Shown here: positions 1-8,442 of the stretch, piece by piece
Layout: each line of letters begins with the position of its first letter
How positions within the stretch are numbered: position 1 is the first letter of the stretch
From: Nitrospinota bacterium
Lineage (GTDB): Bacteria; Nitrospinota_A; UBA7883; JACRLM01
Length of the DNA: 64,000 nt
Direction: 5' to 3'
Assembly (NCBI GenBank): GCA_016208975.1
Contig: JACQXA010000003.1
Coordinates: 62,001 to 126,000, forward strand
Position numbers and translations under genes: made by a program
Notes under the pieces: model-generated
What the model was told of the DNA's origin: nothing
What the model saw: only the letters and a program-made list of their open reading frames with translations
The model's database searches: none

Positions 1-485
1 CTTTGGATGACCGTAGCAGAAGCCGCAGAAGCCCGATGCTGGAGGTGAGGGGCGACCGGATATCGTGGGAGATTACGGACATTATGCGGTTGCGGAACGC
101 CTCAACCTCTCGAAGCTTCTCGGCTCCGTTACCCGGCGCCGCCGATACGGGCTCCATGACGATAACATGGCCCATGGCCTTGTCGCTTTTAGAGAAGCGC
201 GTTTTGGCCAGGCGGTAATGGATGGGTATCTTTTGCCCGTTAACCAGGGCCACGGTTTGGCCCTGCGCCTCAAAAGCCTCCCCCAGCAAGGTTTTGGGCT
301 CGTGCAACACTACGGCCCCTTCGCCCGCAAAAAACGGATGGGCCAGGACGCTCCATTTCTTTCCGAACGCCCTGGGCGCCGGTATGTTGAAAAAGGTGGA
401 GGCCGCCCGGTTAAACTGGGCCACCCGCCCATGCGGGTCCAACACCACAACCGCTTCCCGAATCAGGTCCGCCGCGCCGTTCATT
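1..485 (-). CDS. PAS-domain sensor histidine kinase (N-terminal part, cut by window edge)
   Basis: The reverse strand reads openly from an ATG at 485 to the window edge, giving about 161 residues. Residues about 8-110 look like a PAS fold (AVVVLDPHGRVAQFNRAAS near the start). The last 30 residues contain a HisKA phosphoacceptor box, ISHDIRSPL, with the His codon at 65-67. The ATPase domain must lie beyond position 1. No transmembrane segment precedes the PAS domain, so the visible part looks cytoplasmic. The start is uncertain: the ribosome site before 485 is weak, and the frame stays open a little further upstream. The signal sensed cannot be told. It is followed upstream by a hairpin repeat and then mdh in the same orientation. 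Confidence 0.75.
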
Positions 486-589
486 CCATAAACCCGCCAC
501 CAGACTTTTTTTATCCTAAATAAATAACACATTTACCGGTTCAATGGAGAGGTCTTTTCGGGCTGTTGCCCAAATAGTTTAGCGCCGTT

Positions 590-716
590 TCAGCGATGTC
601 GTCCCGGGCGTAGCGCAAGCGGAGACCCGGGATCAGGGCCTCTTTTCAAATACATATAAGGTCGCGGCCCCGGCTCGCGCTTCGCTTGGCCGGGGTGACC
701 GGGCTATATAAACCCG
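590..716. repeat. Family-B hairpin repeat pair between the kinase and mdh
   Basis: Two imperfect palindromes lie back to back. The first is GTCCCGGGCG...ACCCGGGATC around 602-640 with a GCGCAAGCG centre. The second is GGCCCCGGCTCG...TTGGCCGGGG around 665-700. The same arrangement recurs at 12472-12576, and a related one at 19765-19860. No coding potential is seen. It sits just past the 3' end of mdh, where it could act in transcript termination or stability. Confidence 0.6.
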
Positions 717-747
717 GCGGCGCAAATCAGCAAAAGTAACGGGACGG

Positions 748-1689
<942 letters not shown>

Positions 1690-1737
1690 TTAAAAGCCCT
1701 TACATGTTTTCGATTACAACGGCCGAAGGCCGCGCGA

Positions 1738-3666
1738 TTATTTCGCGGCGGCCTTGGCGGCGGCGTAGCCTAATAAACCGCCCGCCTTCATCACGTCCAG
1801 GTCCCGGCCGCCCATGGCGTGTTTCACCGGTATCCGGGCGCCCTTGGTCTTGTTCACCACCACAAGGTTCCCCAGGTCGGAAGTGTCCAACTCCAGCTCA
1901 TCCCCCTGGTCTATCTTGTCGTAGTCCGGCTCGTTGACGAAATTCAGCGGCAGGATGCCGAAATTTATAAGGTTGGCCATGTGTATCCTGGCGAAAGACT
2001 TGGTTATCACCGCTTTCACCCCCAGATACTTGGGCGCTATGGCCGCGTGCTCCCGCGAGGAGCCCTGGCCGTAGTTGGCGCCGCCGATAACAAAACCGCC
2101 GCCCGCGTCTTTAGCCCGTTTCGGGAAACTCTTGTCCACCCGCTCGAACACGAATTCCGATATGGCCGGGATGTTCGACCGCAGGGGCAGGACCTTCGCC
2201 CCGGCGGGCATGATGTCGTCGGTGGTGATGTTGTCCCCGGTCTTCAACAGCACAGGGCCCGACAGGGAGCCGGGCAACGCGTCGAACCTGGGCAGGGGCG
2301 CTATGTTCGGCCCGCGCACTATCTCCACCTTGGCCGACTTGGCCGGGGCCGCGGGCGCCACCAGCATGTTGTCGTTAATCTCATAAGCCTTGGGCAGGGT
2401 GACGCCCTTGTATTTCAGCCCCGCCTTGCGCGGATCGGCTATCTCCCCTTTCAGGGCCGAGGCCGCCGCGGTCTCGGGGCTTACAAGGTACACGCCCGCA
2501 TCGTCGGTTCCGGAGCGGCCCTTGAAGTTGCGGTTGAACGTGCGCAGGGACACCCCGGCGGAGTTGGGCGCCGCCCCCATGCCTATGCACGGGCCGCAGG
2601 CCGACTCCAGTATCCTGGCGCCGGCGGCTATCAAAGTGGCCAGCGCGCCGTTGTCGGAGATCATCTTGAACACCTGCTTGGAGCCGGGGCTGATGACCAG
2701 CGAACAGCCGGGATGCACCGTTTTGCCCTTGAGCATGTTGGCCACTATCATCAGGTCGCGGTAAGAGGAGTTGGTGCAGGAGCCTATGGCCACCTGGGTC
2801 ACCTTCACCCCTTTAAGCTTCCGGGCCTCTATGACGTTGTCGGGCATATGGGGCTGGGCTACCAGCGGCTCCAGTTTCGACAGGTTGATAACAATCTCCT
2901 CGTCGTAAACCGCGCCTTTGTCCGGCCCCAGCTCTTTCCACGCGTTGGCCCGTTTCTGGGCTTTCAGGAACTCGAGGGTCTTCGCGTCCGAAGGGAATAC
3001 CGAGGTGGTGGCCCCAAGCTCCGCGCCCATGTTGGTTATGGTGGCCCTGTCCGGCACGCTGAGCGTTTTCACGCCCGGGCCGGTGTATTCCATTATCTTG
3101 CCAACCCCGCCCTTCACGGTCAGTTTGCGCAAGACTTCCAGAATAACGTCCTTGGCGGACACCCAGGGGCCCATTTTCCCCTCCAGCCGCACCGAAAGCA
3201 CTTTCGGGCAGGGAAGCTCGAAAGGCTGGCCCGCCATGGCCATGGCCACGTCCAGCCCGCCAGCGCCTATGGCTATCATGCCAAGGCCGCCCTGGGTGGG
3301 CGTGTGGCTGTCGGAGCCCAGCAGTGTGCCGCCGGGCACGCCGAACCGCTCCAGATGCACCTGGTGGCAAATGCCGTTGCCCGGGCGGGAGAAGTGGATT
3401 CCGTACCTGGCCGCAACGCTCTGGAGATACAGATGGTCGTCCGCGTTCTTGAAATCGGTCTGCAGAGTGTTATGGTCAACGTAGGATACGGAAAGCTTGG
3501 TCTTCACCCTGGGGATCCCCATGGCTTCAAACTGGAGGTACGCCATGGTGCCCGTGGCGTCCTGGGTCAAGGTCTGGTCAATACGGATGGCGATCTTTTC
3601 GCCGGGATTGAGGTTGCCCTCCACAAGATGGCTCTTTAATATCTTCTGTGTAAGATTGAGTCCCAT
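1738..3666 (-). CDS. acn: Aconitate hydratase, short Aquifex-type
   Basis: This enzyme isomerises citrate to isocitrate through a 4Fe-4S cluster. The protein is 642 residues, well short of the 850-900 of AcnA/AcnB, and matches the lean putative aconitase of Aquifex and several anaerobic lineages. Cluster ligands are C297 in GSCTNSS and C357/C360 in ACGPCIGMG. The active-site stretch GSDSHTPTQGG is at 117-127. The C-terminal swivel domain (about 470-642) carries GQGSSREHA. It is the first gene of an acn-mdh pair. The ATG at 3666 is preceded by GGAGAG about 9 nt away. Other hydro-lyases of the superfamily (LeuC, homoaconitase) lack the fused swivel domain, so the call is secure. Confidence 0.93.
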   Translation of the reverse strand: MGLNLTQKILKSHLVEGNLNPGEKIAIRIDQTLTQDATGTMAYLQFEAMGIPRVKTKLSVSYVDHNTLQTDFKNADDHLYLQSVAARYGIHFSRPGNGICHQVHLERFGVPGGTLLGSDSHTPTQGGLGMIAIGAGGLDVAMAMAGQPFELPCPKVLSVRLEGKMGPWVSAKDVILEVLRKLTVKGGVGKIMEYTGPGVKTLSVPDRATITNMGAELGATTSVFPSDAKTLEFLKAQKRANAWKELGPDKGAVYDEEIVINLSKLEPLVAQPHMPDNVIEARKLKGVKVTQVAIGSCTNSSYRDLMIVANMLKGKTVHPGCSLVISPGSKQVFKMISDNGALATLIAAGARILESACGPCIGMGAAPNSAGVSLRTFNRNFKGRSGTDDAGVYLVSPETAAASALKGEIADPRKAGLKYKGVTLPKAYEINDNMLVAPAAPAKSAKVEIVRGPNIAPLPRFDALPGSLSGPVLLKTGDNITTDDIMPAGAKVLPLRSNIPAISEFVFERVDKSFPKRAKDAGGGFVIGGANYGQGSSREHAAIAPKYLGVKAVITKSFARIHMANLINFGILPLNFVNEPDYDKIDQGDELELDTSDLGNLVVVNKTKGARIPVKHAMGGRDLDVMKAGGLLGYAAAKAAAK

Positions 3667-4161
3667 GCTGTCGTTCTCTCCACGCCCCTTGTTTTTAATA
3701 ATTTAGACATTCCCCGCCTTAAATACACTGGACGAATCACCGTCTTGAAAAACACCCGGGAACCCTTGCGGCACATCGTATCCAAGCATAGTTCGGGACA
3801 TAAATTGTGTTCTTTTTCCAAAATAAAAGTCAAGCTCAAACTGCCCGGTTCCGCGGATTATTTGCCCCCTTCCGGCTTTGCGTTGCCCCCCCCCAACCGC
3901 GTCCCCGTGGCCGCCCGACCACGGCTCCTACTGTAACGCTTCCCCATGGTCGCTGACCACGGTTTCCTGTGCTGGCAACCCGTTGACTTACCATGGGCGA
4001 TTAGCAAATCGCCCCTACTGGATATCGCCCCACCTCGGCTCCTGCTCTACCGCTTCCCCGTGGTCGCCCGGCCACGGACTCCTTAGCCCGCTTTTAACAT
4101 TGCGTGAAACGTAACGGGTGGTAACATATCCACTCATCCGGATTCGAGAGGTGTTTTGTAA
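3667..4161. other. Repeat-bearing intergenic region between acn and the methyltransferase gene
   Basis: This 495-bp divergent gap holds a plain AT-richer stretch (3667-3840), where promoters for both neighbours may lie, and then the composite repeat annotated separately. I see no gene in it. Confidence 0.6.
3895..4083. repeat. Composite hairpin repeat block (family A)
   Basis: The block contains three copies of the CCGTGGTCG..CGACCACGG-type hairpin (around 3905, 3944 and 4058) and one GGGCGATT-AGCA-AATCGCCC hairpin followed by CCCTAC (3994-4018). The order hairpin 1, spacer with TGCTGGCAACCCGTTG, hairpin 2, GGATATCGCCC, hairpin 1 is the same as in blocks at 5.2, 5.5, 7.6, 7.7, 10.4, 10.5 and 11.8 kb. 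Copies here are more diverged than those at 5.2-5.5 kb. Confidence 0.75.
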
Positions 4162-5079
4162 ATGGCTACCAGCTCCATCGGCCATGTGCGGCATGTGCTG
4201 TTCCACGTGCTAAAGAACGGCCCCGCCAGCGTGCTGGATGTGGGTATCGGGTTCGGCCGCTGGGGGTTCCTGTGCCGGGAGCTTCTGGACGTTTTCCACG
4301 AACGGGTGACAAAAGACAAATGGAAAACCCGCATCGAGGGTATCGAGATTTACGAGCCATACATCCAGCCCCACCAGCGTTACATATACGACCAGATCCA
4401 CATCGGCGACGCCAAAGACGTTATAAACACACTGGGCCGGTACGACATCATCATCATCGGCGACATGCTGGAGCATCTCACCAAAGACGACGGTTGGGCG
4501 CTTTTCCATTCGGCCATGGAACGGGCCAACATGGGCCTTATCTTAAACCTCCCTATCGGCAAGGAATGGCTAAGGGAAACGGGCTCCGAAAACAAATATG
4601 AAGACCACCTTTCCTGGTGGGCGCTGGACGAATTCGCGGACCTAAAGCCGGACACCTACCTGACGAAACTGGAGAACGGCATGGAGCACGCCTCCATGTT
4701 CATCAGTTCCTCCGAATACGGATATATCATCCTTTTGGGCGACGGGGAAAACGCCGAGAGCCAGGGGCAGATACAACAGGCCGCCGAACGCTACCTGGCG
4801 GCCATAAAACGCGTTCCAACCCGCCCCGAGGCGTACATAACCCTGGCCAACATGCTCATAGGCCACGGCCAGACCGCCGACGCGGAGAACATCCTGGCCT
4901 CCATGATCAACGCCTGTCCAAATTTCACCGGCGGCCGTTTGTTGCTCGCCAACCTTCAGAGGATCACAGGAAACGCGGACAAGGCGTTGGAGAACGCCCG
5001 CGCCGTCCTGGAACAGGCGGGAGACAATCAGGAGCTCAAAGACCAGGCTGGCGACCTTATCGGCCGGATACAGGGCTAA
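4162..5079 (+). CDS. SAM-dependent methyltransferase fused to TPR repeats
   Basis: A protein of 305 residues. Residues 20-175 form a class I methyltransferase: the SAM-binding glycine loop VLDVGIGFGRWG is at 24-35, an acidic IEGIEIYE follows for ribose binding, and IIIIGDMLEHL is the motif that ends the substrate-side strand. Residues about 188-305 are helical TPR-like repeats (AAERYLAAIKRVPTRPEAYITLANML and two more), usual in protein-protein contact. The substrate is unknown. Such fusions are often found with glycan or surface-modification enzymes, but there is no such neighbour here; the gene is flanked on both sides by repeat blocks. The ATG at 4162 follows GAGAGGTG. Confidence 0.75.
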   Translation: MATSSIGHVRHVLFHVLKNGPASVLDVGIGFGRWGFLCRELLDVFHERVTKDKWKTRIEGIEIYEPYIQPHQRYIYDQIHIGDAKDVINTLGRYDIIIIGDMLEHLTKDDGWALFHSAMERANMGLILNLPIGKEWLRETGSENKYEDHLSWWALDEFADLKPDTYLTKLENGMEHASMFISSSEYGYIILLGDGENAESQGQIQQAAERYLAAIKRVPTRPEAYITLANMLIGHGQTADAENILASMINACPNFTGGRLLLANLQRITGNADKALENARAVLEQAGDNQELKDQAGDLIGRIQG

Positions 5080-5170
5080 CGCGCGAAACAGTTCTGCCCC
5101 TTTATGTCGTCCGTTGAACGCTTCCCCGTACCCGCCCATCAACCGCTTCCCCGTGGTCGCCCTTCCACGG

Positions 5171-5281
5171 TTTTCCAACGCTTCCCCGTGGTCGCCCGAC
5201 CACGGACTCCTGTGCTGGCAACCCGTTGGGTTACCCTGGGCGATTAGCAAATCGCCCCTACTGGATATCGCCCGGCCACGG
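5171..5281. repeat. 111-bp composite hairpin repeat, copy 1
   Basis: Begins TTTTCCAACGCTTCC and ends GCCCGGCCACGG. It differs from the copy at 5436-5546 at only two positions by my hand alignment. It contains hairpin 1 (CCGTGGTCG / CGACCACGG) and hairpin 2 (GGGCGATT / AATCGCCC), followed by the CCCTAC tail. Confidence 0.85.
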
Positions 5282-5435
5282 CTCCTGCTCTTCACCCCTC
5301 CTTCGATGGAGGGGTTTGGGGAGGGTGTTTTCTGATTCCTACCCGGGGTCGGGCGACCCCGGCGAAGCGGATGAAGCAAGTTTGGCCATAAAGGAGGTGC
5401 CCCTCCAACCGCTTCCCCGTGGTCGCTGACCACGG

Positions 5436-5546
5436 TTTTCCAACGCTTCCCCGTGGTCGCCCGACCACGGACTCCCGTGCTGGCAACCCGCTGGGTTACC
5501 CTGGGCGATTAGCAAATCGCCCCTACTGGATATCGCCCGGCCACGG
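5436..5546. repeat. 111-bp composite hairpin repeat, copy 2
   Basis: A direct repeat of 5171-5281 in the same orientation, with two T-to-C differences. Near identity over 111 bp in a non-coding context implies recent duplication or conversion. It ends 9 bp before the stop codon of the convergent TIGR02757 gene. Confidence 0.85.
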
Positions 5547-5555
5547 ATTCCCGCG

Positions 5556-6407
5556 TCATTCCGCGTGCAACCGTGAACACACCGGGTCCAGGTCGCACGT
5601 CCTGCATTTCTCCGGATCAACCTGCCGCACGCAATAGCCCAGCTTGCCATATGAGCAAATGGCGAAATCGTATTTCACCGGGTCTTGCGGATCCAGCTTT
5701 CTCAAAAACCTTGTAAGCTCCAGCGCGGCTTTCCAGTCGTTGGCGTTGCGGTCCAGCATGCCCAGTTGACGCGCTATGCGCCCCACGTGGGTGTCCAGCG
5801 GAATCACCAGCCGCGCGGTGGATATGGCCCCATGCCACGGGCCGGGATCCACGCCGTCTTTCCTTACCAGCCAGCGCAGGAACAGGTTCCACCGTTTGGA
5901 TGCCCCGCCCAGCGACGGGTCGGCCAACAGCGTGTTGAACGACTGGGCGTTTCTACCCGAATACCGGCGAAGATGGGTCACGAAGTGGGTTAGCCCCGGC
6001 AATATGGTTTCTTCCAAAGGCGCGTCCCCTTCCAGAAACAGGGCCTTTAACGAACCATGTTTCCGCCGGGCGCTCCCTATGGCTTTTATGAGGGCCGAAA
6101 GGTCTTCCCGCTTGTTGAACCGGTACGAAAACCCCCGCATCCATTTCCCGTCATCTTTCACCGCGAACCGGTCGCAGAACTCCGCCGGGGAGCAGTCCAT
6201 GGAGCGCAAAATGCTGTGTACGTTGCGCTGGATAAGGTCCGCCCGGCCATAGGCGAACACGCCAGCGATGAGGCACGAAACCTCCAGGTCCGCGGGGTTG
6301 GAATCAAACTCCAGGGCGGCGGCCAGCGGGTCTGGCGCAAGGTAGCTTTTATTGAACCGTTTTAAAAGACGGTCCAGATGGGGTTTTATAACGGAGGGGT
6401 CTATCAT
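5556..6407 (-). CDS. TIGR02757 (DUF2400) family protein with C-terminal Cys cluster
   Basis: A conserved bacterial family without settled function. The protein is 283 residues and all-helical in character. Its middle resembles helix-hairpin-helix glycosylases: RLVIPLDTHVGRIARQLGML recalls the (P)LDTHV stretch before the catalytic Asp region of the EndoIII-like fold. The C-terminus has four cysteines, YC-x8-CRTC-x5-C, close to the Fe-S loop of EndoIII (C-x6-C-x2-C-x5-C) but two residues longer. I infer an Fe-S, possibly nucleic-acid-acting protein; no activity is proven for the family. It starts 57 nt from the Lys/Ala-rich gene upstream and ends next to a repeat block. Confidence 0.8.
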   Translation of the reverse strand: MIDPSVIKPHLDRLLKRFNKSYLAPDPLAAALEFDSNPADLEVSCLIAGVFAYGRADLIQRNVHSILRSMDCSPAEFCDRFAVKDDGKWMRGFSYRFNKREDLSALIKAIGSARRKHGSLKALFLEGDAPLEETILPGLTHFVTHLRRYSGRNAQSFNTLLADPSLGGASKRWNLFLRWLVRKDGVDPGPWHGAISTARLVIPLDTHVGRIARQLGMLDRNANDWKAALELTRFLRKLDPQDPVKYDFAICSYGKLGYCVRQVDPEKCRTCDLDPVCSRLHAE

Positions 6408-6465
6408 CGGAGAGCGTCCTTCACCCGGCCATTTAAAGCCATGCCGGGTGAAGGCGGTATTAAAG

Positions 6466-6756
6466 TTACTCCGCCGAACCTGCGCCAGCGGCCTTTTCGG
6501 CGGCGGCGTTCAGGGCCGCTTCCTTGGCGGCTTTCAGCTTGGCCGCTTTCTCGGCGGCCTTGTCCAGGTTCTTCTGCCGGTTGGTCCCATACGCCTCCTT
6601 GCGGGCGCCAATGATTTTTTCAACCTTCAGTTTCCGCTGGGCGCGTTTCACTTTTTTCTTCGCCGCGCGCAGGGCCACGGCGTCTTCACCGCCCTTTACG
6701 GCTTTCAGCTTTTCCGTAGCTTTCGCCAGTTTGCCGGCGGTAGTTTTATCTGCCAT
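6466..6756 (-). CDS. Lys/Ala-rich helical small protein
   Basis: A 96-residue protein made almost wholly of Lys, Ala, Glu and Arg in a long amphipathic, coiled-coil-prone helix (KLAKATEKLKAVKGGED, AAKKKVKRAQRKLKVEK, KAAEKAAKLKAAKEAA). It is highly basic. Composition recalls histone-H1-like or nucleoid-associated tails, but no fold is recognisable and function is unknown. The ATG at 6756 has AGAGGAAATAAG upstream. It could share a transcript with the TIGR02757 gene downstream. Confidence 0.6.
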   Translation of the reverse strand: MADKTTAGKLAKATEKLKAVKGGEDAVALRAAKKKVKRAQRKLKVEKIIGARKEAYGTNRQKNLDKAAEKAAKLKAAKEAALNAAAEKAAGAGSAE

Positions 6757-6897
6757 TTTCCTTATTTCCTCTCAATATTAAAAACGCCTTCCGGCGTGGC
6801 CTTATGAAGGGTTCCTATATTACCAGTTGAAATTGAAAATACAACATTTTTTGGATATTATAAAGGTTCAAAGCTTAATTGGAGTTTACCCGGTTTT

Positions 6898-7146
6898 ATG
6901 CCCATTTACGAATATACCTGCGCGGATTGCGGCGCCGGGTTCGAGGCGCTGGTTTTCACCGCCGAAAGCGCCGCCTCGCTCACCTGCCCCAAATGTTCCA
7001 GCGGTTCGATTGTAAAGAAAATGTCGGTCTTCGCCCCGTCGGTGGCCCATTCCGGCCCGGCTCTGCCGCCCCGGTGCGAAACCTCCGGCCCCTGCGGCTC
7101 CCCCAACATGCCCGGATGCCGTAGCGGCATGTGCGGCCTGGGCTAA
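6898..7146 (+). CDS. FmdB-family zinc ribbon protein
   Basis: This 82-residue protein begins MPIYEYTCADCG, the hallmark start of the FmdB/CxxC_CxxC_SSSS putative regulatory family. Zinc ligands are C8/C11 and C30/C33, followed by the SSGS..KK stretch. The remainder is Pro/Gly/Cys rich with more cysteines (CETSGPCGS, CRSGMCGLG), unusual but seen in some family members. Cytoplasmic and small; its role is unproven. No strong ribosome site precedes the ATG. The next gene starts 12 nt downstream on the same strand, so they are probably co-transcribed. Confidence 0.85.
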   Translation: MPIYEYTCADCGAGFEALVFTAESAASLTCPKCSSGSIVKKMSVFAPSVAHSGPALPPRCETSGPCGSPNMPGCRSGMCGLG

Positions 7147-7158
7147 AGGTTTTAAACC

Positions 7159-7497
7159 ATGAGCGAACTGTCCACCACCAACGTTTTAATGCGCATCAAC
7201 GCCATCAAAACCCTCTTGCGCAACCGCCCCACGCTCCTTTCCATCCTGTTCCCCGGCGACGGCAAAAGGTTCGACACCACAGCCAACCCCGACACGCTGG
7301 ACCTGGAGGACACGGCGGACATACTGGCCCGCCTGGCGTGGGACATATGGAACGGCGCCGGATCCGTGGAGTTCGACAGGGTCCTGCACGAACTGCCGGA
7401 GGAGGATTTCGAGGCGTTCATAGACTCCATGAAAGATTTCGCCGCCCTGCGCAAAAAGATCCGCCACGCCTACGCCACCGGTACGCAGAACGACTGA
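7159..7497 (+). CDS. Hypothetical protein, co-transcribed with the FmdB-like gene
   Basis: A 112-residue acidic, mostly helical soluble protein (LEDTADILARLAWDIWNGAG, EEDFEAFIDSMKDFAALRKKI). I see no signal peptide, membrane segment or metal motif, and I do not recognise the family. It starts 12 nt after the FmdB-like gene and is followed by repeats, so it ends the unit. Codon use and composition match its neighbours, which supports it as a real gene. Confidence 0.6.
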   Translation: MSELSTTNVLMRINAIKTLLRNRPTLLSILFPGDGKRFDTTANPDTLDLEDTADILARLAWDIWNGAGSVEFDRVLHELPEEDFEAFIDSMKDFAALRKKIRHAYATGTQND

Positions 7498-7557
7498 TCG
7501 GCGTTACCGGCTCCCCCCCACTCGCACTATAATCGCTTCCCCGTGCCCTTCTTTCGA

Positions 7558-7775
7558 TGCTTCCCCGTGGTCGCCCGACCACGGTTCCCTGTGCTGGCGG
7601 CCCGTTGACCTACCCTGGGCGATTAGCAAATCGCCCCTACTGGATATCGCCCGACCTCGGCTCCTGCTCTACCGCTTCCCCGTGGTCGCCCGACCACGGA
7701 TTCCTATGCTGGCGGCCCGTTGACCTACCCTGGGCGATTAGCAAATCGCCCCTACTGGATATCGCCCGACCACGG
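7558..7775. repeat. Two tandem family-A composite hairpin blocks
   Basis: Copy 1 spans about 7558-7660 and copy 2 about 7673-7775. Both read hairpin 1 (CCGTGGTCGCCCGACCACGG), TGCTGGCGGCCCGTTGACCTACC, hairpin 2 (GGGCGATTAGCAAATCGCCC), CTACTGGATATCGCCC. They share GCTGGCGGCC where most other blocks have GCTGGCAACC, so they are more similar to each other than to other loci, as expected of local duplication. Confidence 0.8.
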
Positions 7776-7827
7776 CTCCTCTTCCACCGCCGTCCCGATG
7801 CGTTCCCTAACAACGTTTTTACAGGTA

Positions 7828-7970
7828 GTGTCCCAGTTTGAAAGTGCAGGGGAGGTTCTTCACTTACGCTCAGAATGACAATATAAAATCCGTTGATAAC
7901 ATTGTCATCCTGAACGAAGCGCAAGCGAAGTGAAGGATCTGTCCATTATTTGATATTCAAACTGGGACAC
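7828..7970. mobile_element. MITE-like element, copy 1 (143 bp)
   Basis: Perfect 15-bp terminal inverted repeats GTGTCCCAGTTTGAA / TTCAAACTGGGACAC enclose 113 bp with no coding capacity. Subterminal CTTCACTT / AAGTGAAG and AATGACAAT / ATTGTCAT also pair, so the whole element can fold into one long hairpin. A second copy at 46139-46281 matches at 133 of 143 positions by hand alignment. Both are preceded by GGTA; no clear target duplication is visible. No transposase with matching ends is in the window. Confidence 0.75.
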
Positions 7971-7986
7971 CTTTCTACACATATTC

Positions 7987-8015
7987 TTGACATGACGCTC
8001 CCGGCTGGATAGAAT
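7987..8015 (+). promoter_or_regulatory. Near-consensus sigma-70 promoter for the 4-Cys ORF and tRNA-Met
   Basis: TTGACA at 7987-7992, a 17-nt spacer, and TAGAAT at 8010-8015. Transcription would start near 8022, about 17 nt before the ATG at 8039. It lies 17 bp past the MITE-like element. Confidence 0.75.
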
Positions 8016-8038
8016 TTTCATTTCATTCGGTTTTCGGG

Positions 8039-8233
8039 ATGAGCGTAACGGAATGCGCCGTGTGCGCCTGGCGCGCCACGTGCAACTTGAAGTTCCAGTA
8101 CCAAACCACCTCCCTGCATTGCAAGGAGTACACGCGGGATATTCTGTTGCCAACCGGCAAGGAGGGCGAAGCGGAACGCCCCGCCGGAACGAAAACCGGT
8201 GATGCCAATCACACAGTTGATACGGCGGAGTAG
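8039..8233 (+). CDS. Small four-cysteine protein overlapping the tRNA gene
   Basis: A 64-residue reading frame with C6-x2-C9-x5-C15 and C28, followed by KEYTRDI. This spacing recalls a small conserved bacterial family in which a Cys cluster is followed by C-x-[DE]-[YF]-[ST]-RD-[IL]; I believe it is the same family but cannot check. The cysteines suggest zinc or Fe-S binding. The C-terminal half is hydrophilic and low complexity. The last three codons run into the tRNA gene and the UAG stop is formed by tRNA bases 8231-8233. The ribosome site is weak. If it is not translated, the region is a tRNA leader. Confidence 0.55.
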   Translation: MSVTECAVCAWRATCNLKFQYQTTSLHCKEYTRDILLPTGKEGEAERPAGTKTGDANHTVDTAE

Positions 8234-8300
8234 CTCAGGTGGTTAGAGCAAGCGGTTCATATCCGCTGTGTCGGGGGTTCGAGTCCCTCCTCCGCTACCA
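8224..8300 (+). tRNA. tRNA-Met (CAT), elongator type
   Basis: A 77-nt cloverleaf. Acceptor GGCGGAG pairs with CTCCGCT (the first pair is G-U). The D arm starts GCTCAGG and ends AGAGC. The anticodon stem AGCGG/CCGCT holds loop TTCATAT with anticodon CAT. The T arm is GGGGGTTCGAGTCCCTC, and the CCA end is encoded (8298-8300). No C1:A72 mismatch and no GGG/CCC anticodon stem, so it is not an initiator. The GTTCATA context favours elongator Met over lysidine-type Ile2, though that is not excluded. It probably shares the promoter at 7987-8015. Confidence 0.93.
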
Positions 8301-8442
8301 TTATTCCCAATGTAAATACAATTGGTTGGCTCACCACCGCCCAGCGGATGGCTCCATCCGCTTTGTAACCCTCCCCTAAATTAGCGCCATTATAATTGGA
8401 GTTCTCCGGTATATTTTTACCCAGATAAGGATAGCTTAACCA

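Larger units (their letters stand above)
5080..5555. other. Repeat-filled intergenic region
   Basis: This gap of 476 bp lies between convergent genes. Besides the two 111-bp repeats it holds a CCCCTCC...GGAGGGG hairpin (about 5296-5316) and a CCGGGGTCG-GG-CGACCCCGG hairpin (about 5343-5362), which is a stem variant of family A hairpin 1. No gene is seen; apparent open frames are translations of repeats. Confidence 0.6.
7498..8038. other. Intergenic region with repeats, a MITE-like element and a promoter
   Basis: 541 bp without a protein gene. In order it holds two family-A composite blocks, a short unique stretch (7780-7827), the 143-bp MITE-like element and the promoter annotated separately. 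Confidence 0.6.

Noticed and set aside
3636-3839. 67-codon minus-strand frame upstream of acn
   Set aside because: It overlaps the acn start, lacks a ribosome site and matches no family I know.
5114-5650. Short Ser/Pro/Arg-rich frames repeated at 5.1-5.6, 7.6-7.9 and 10.4-10.7 kb
   Set aside because: They are translations of the composite hairpin repeats, the same phrases recurring in different frames, and start or stop at repeat edges.
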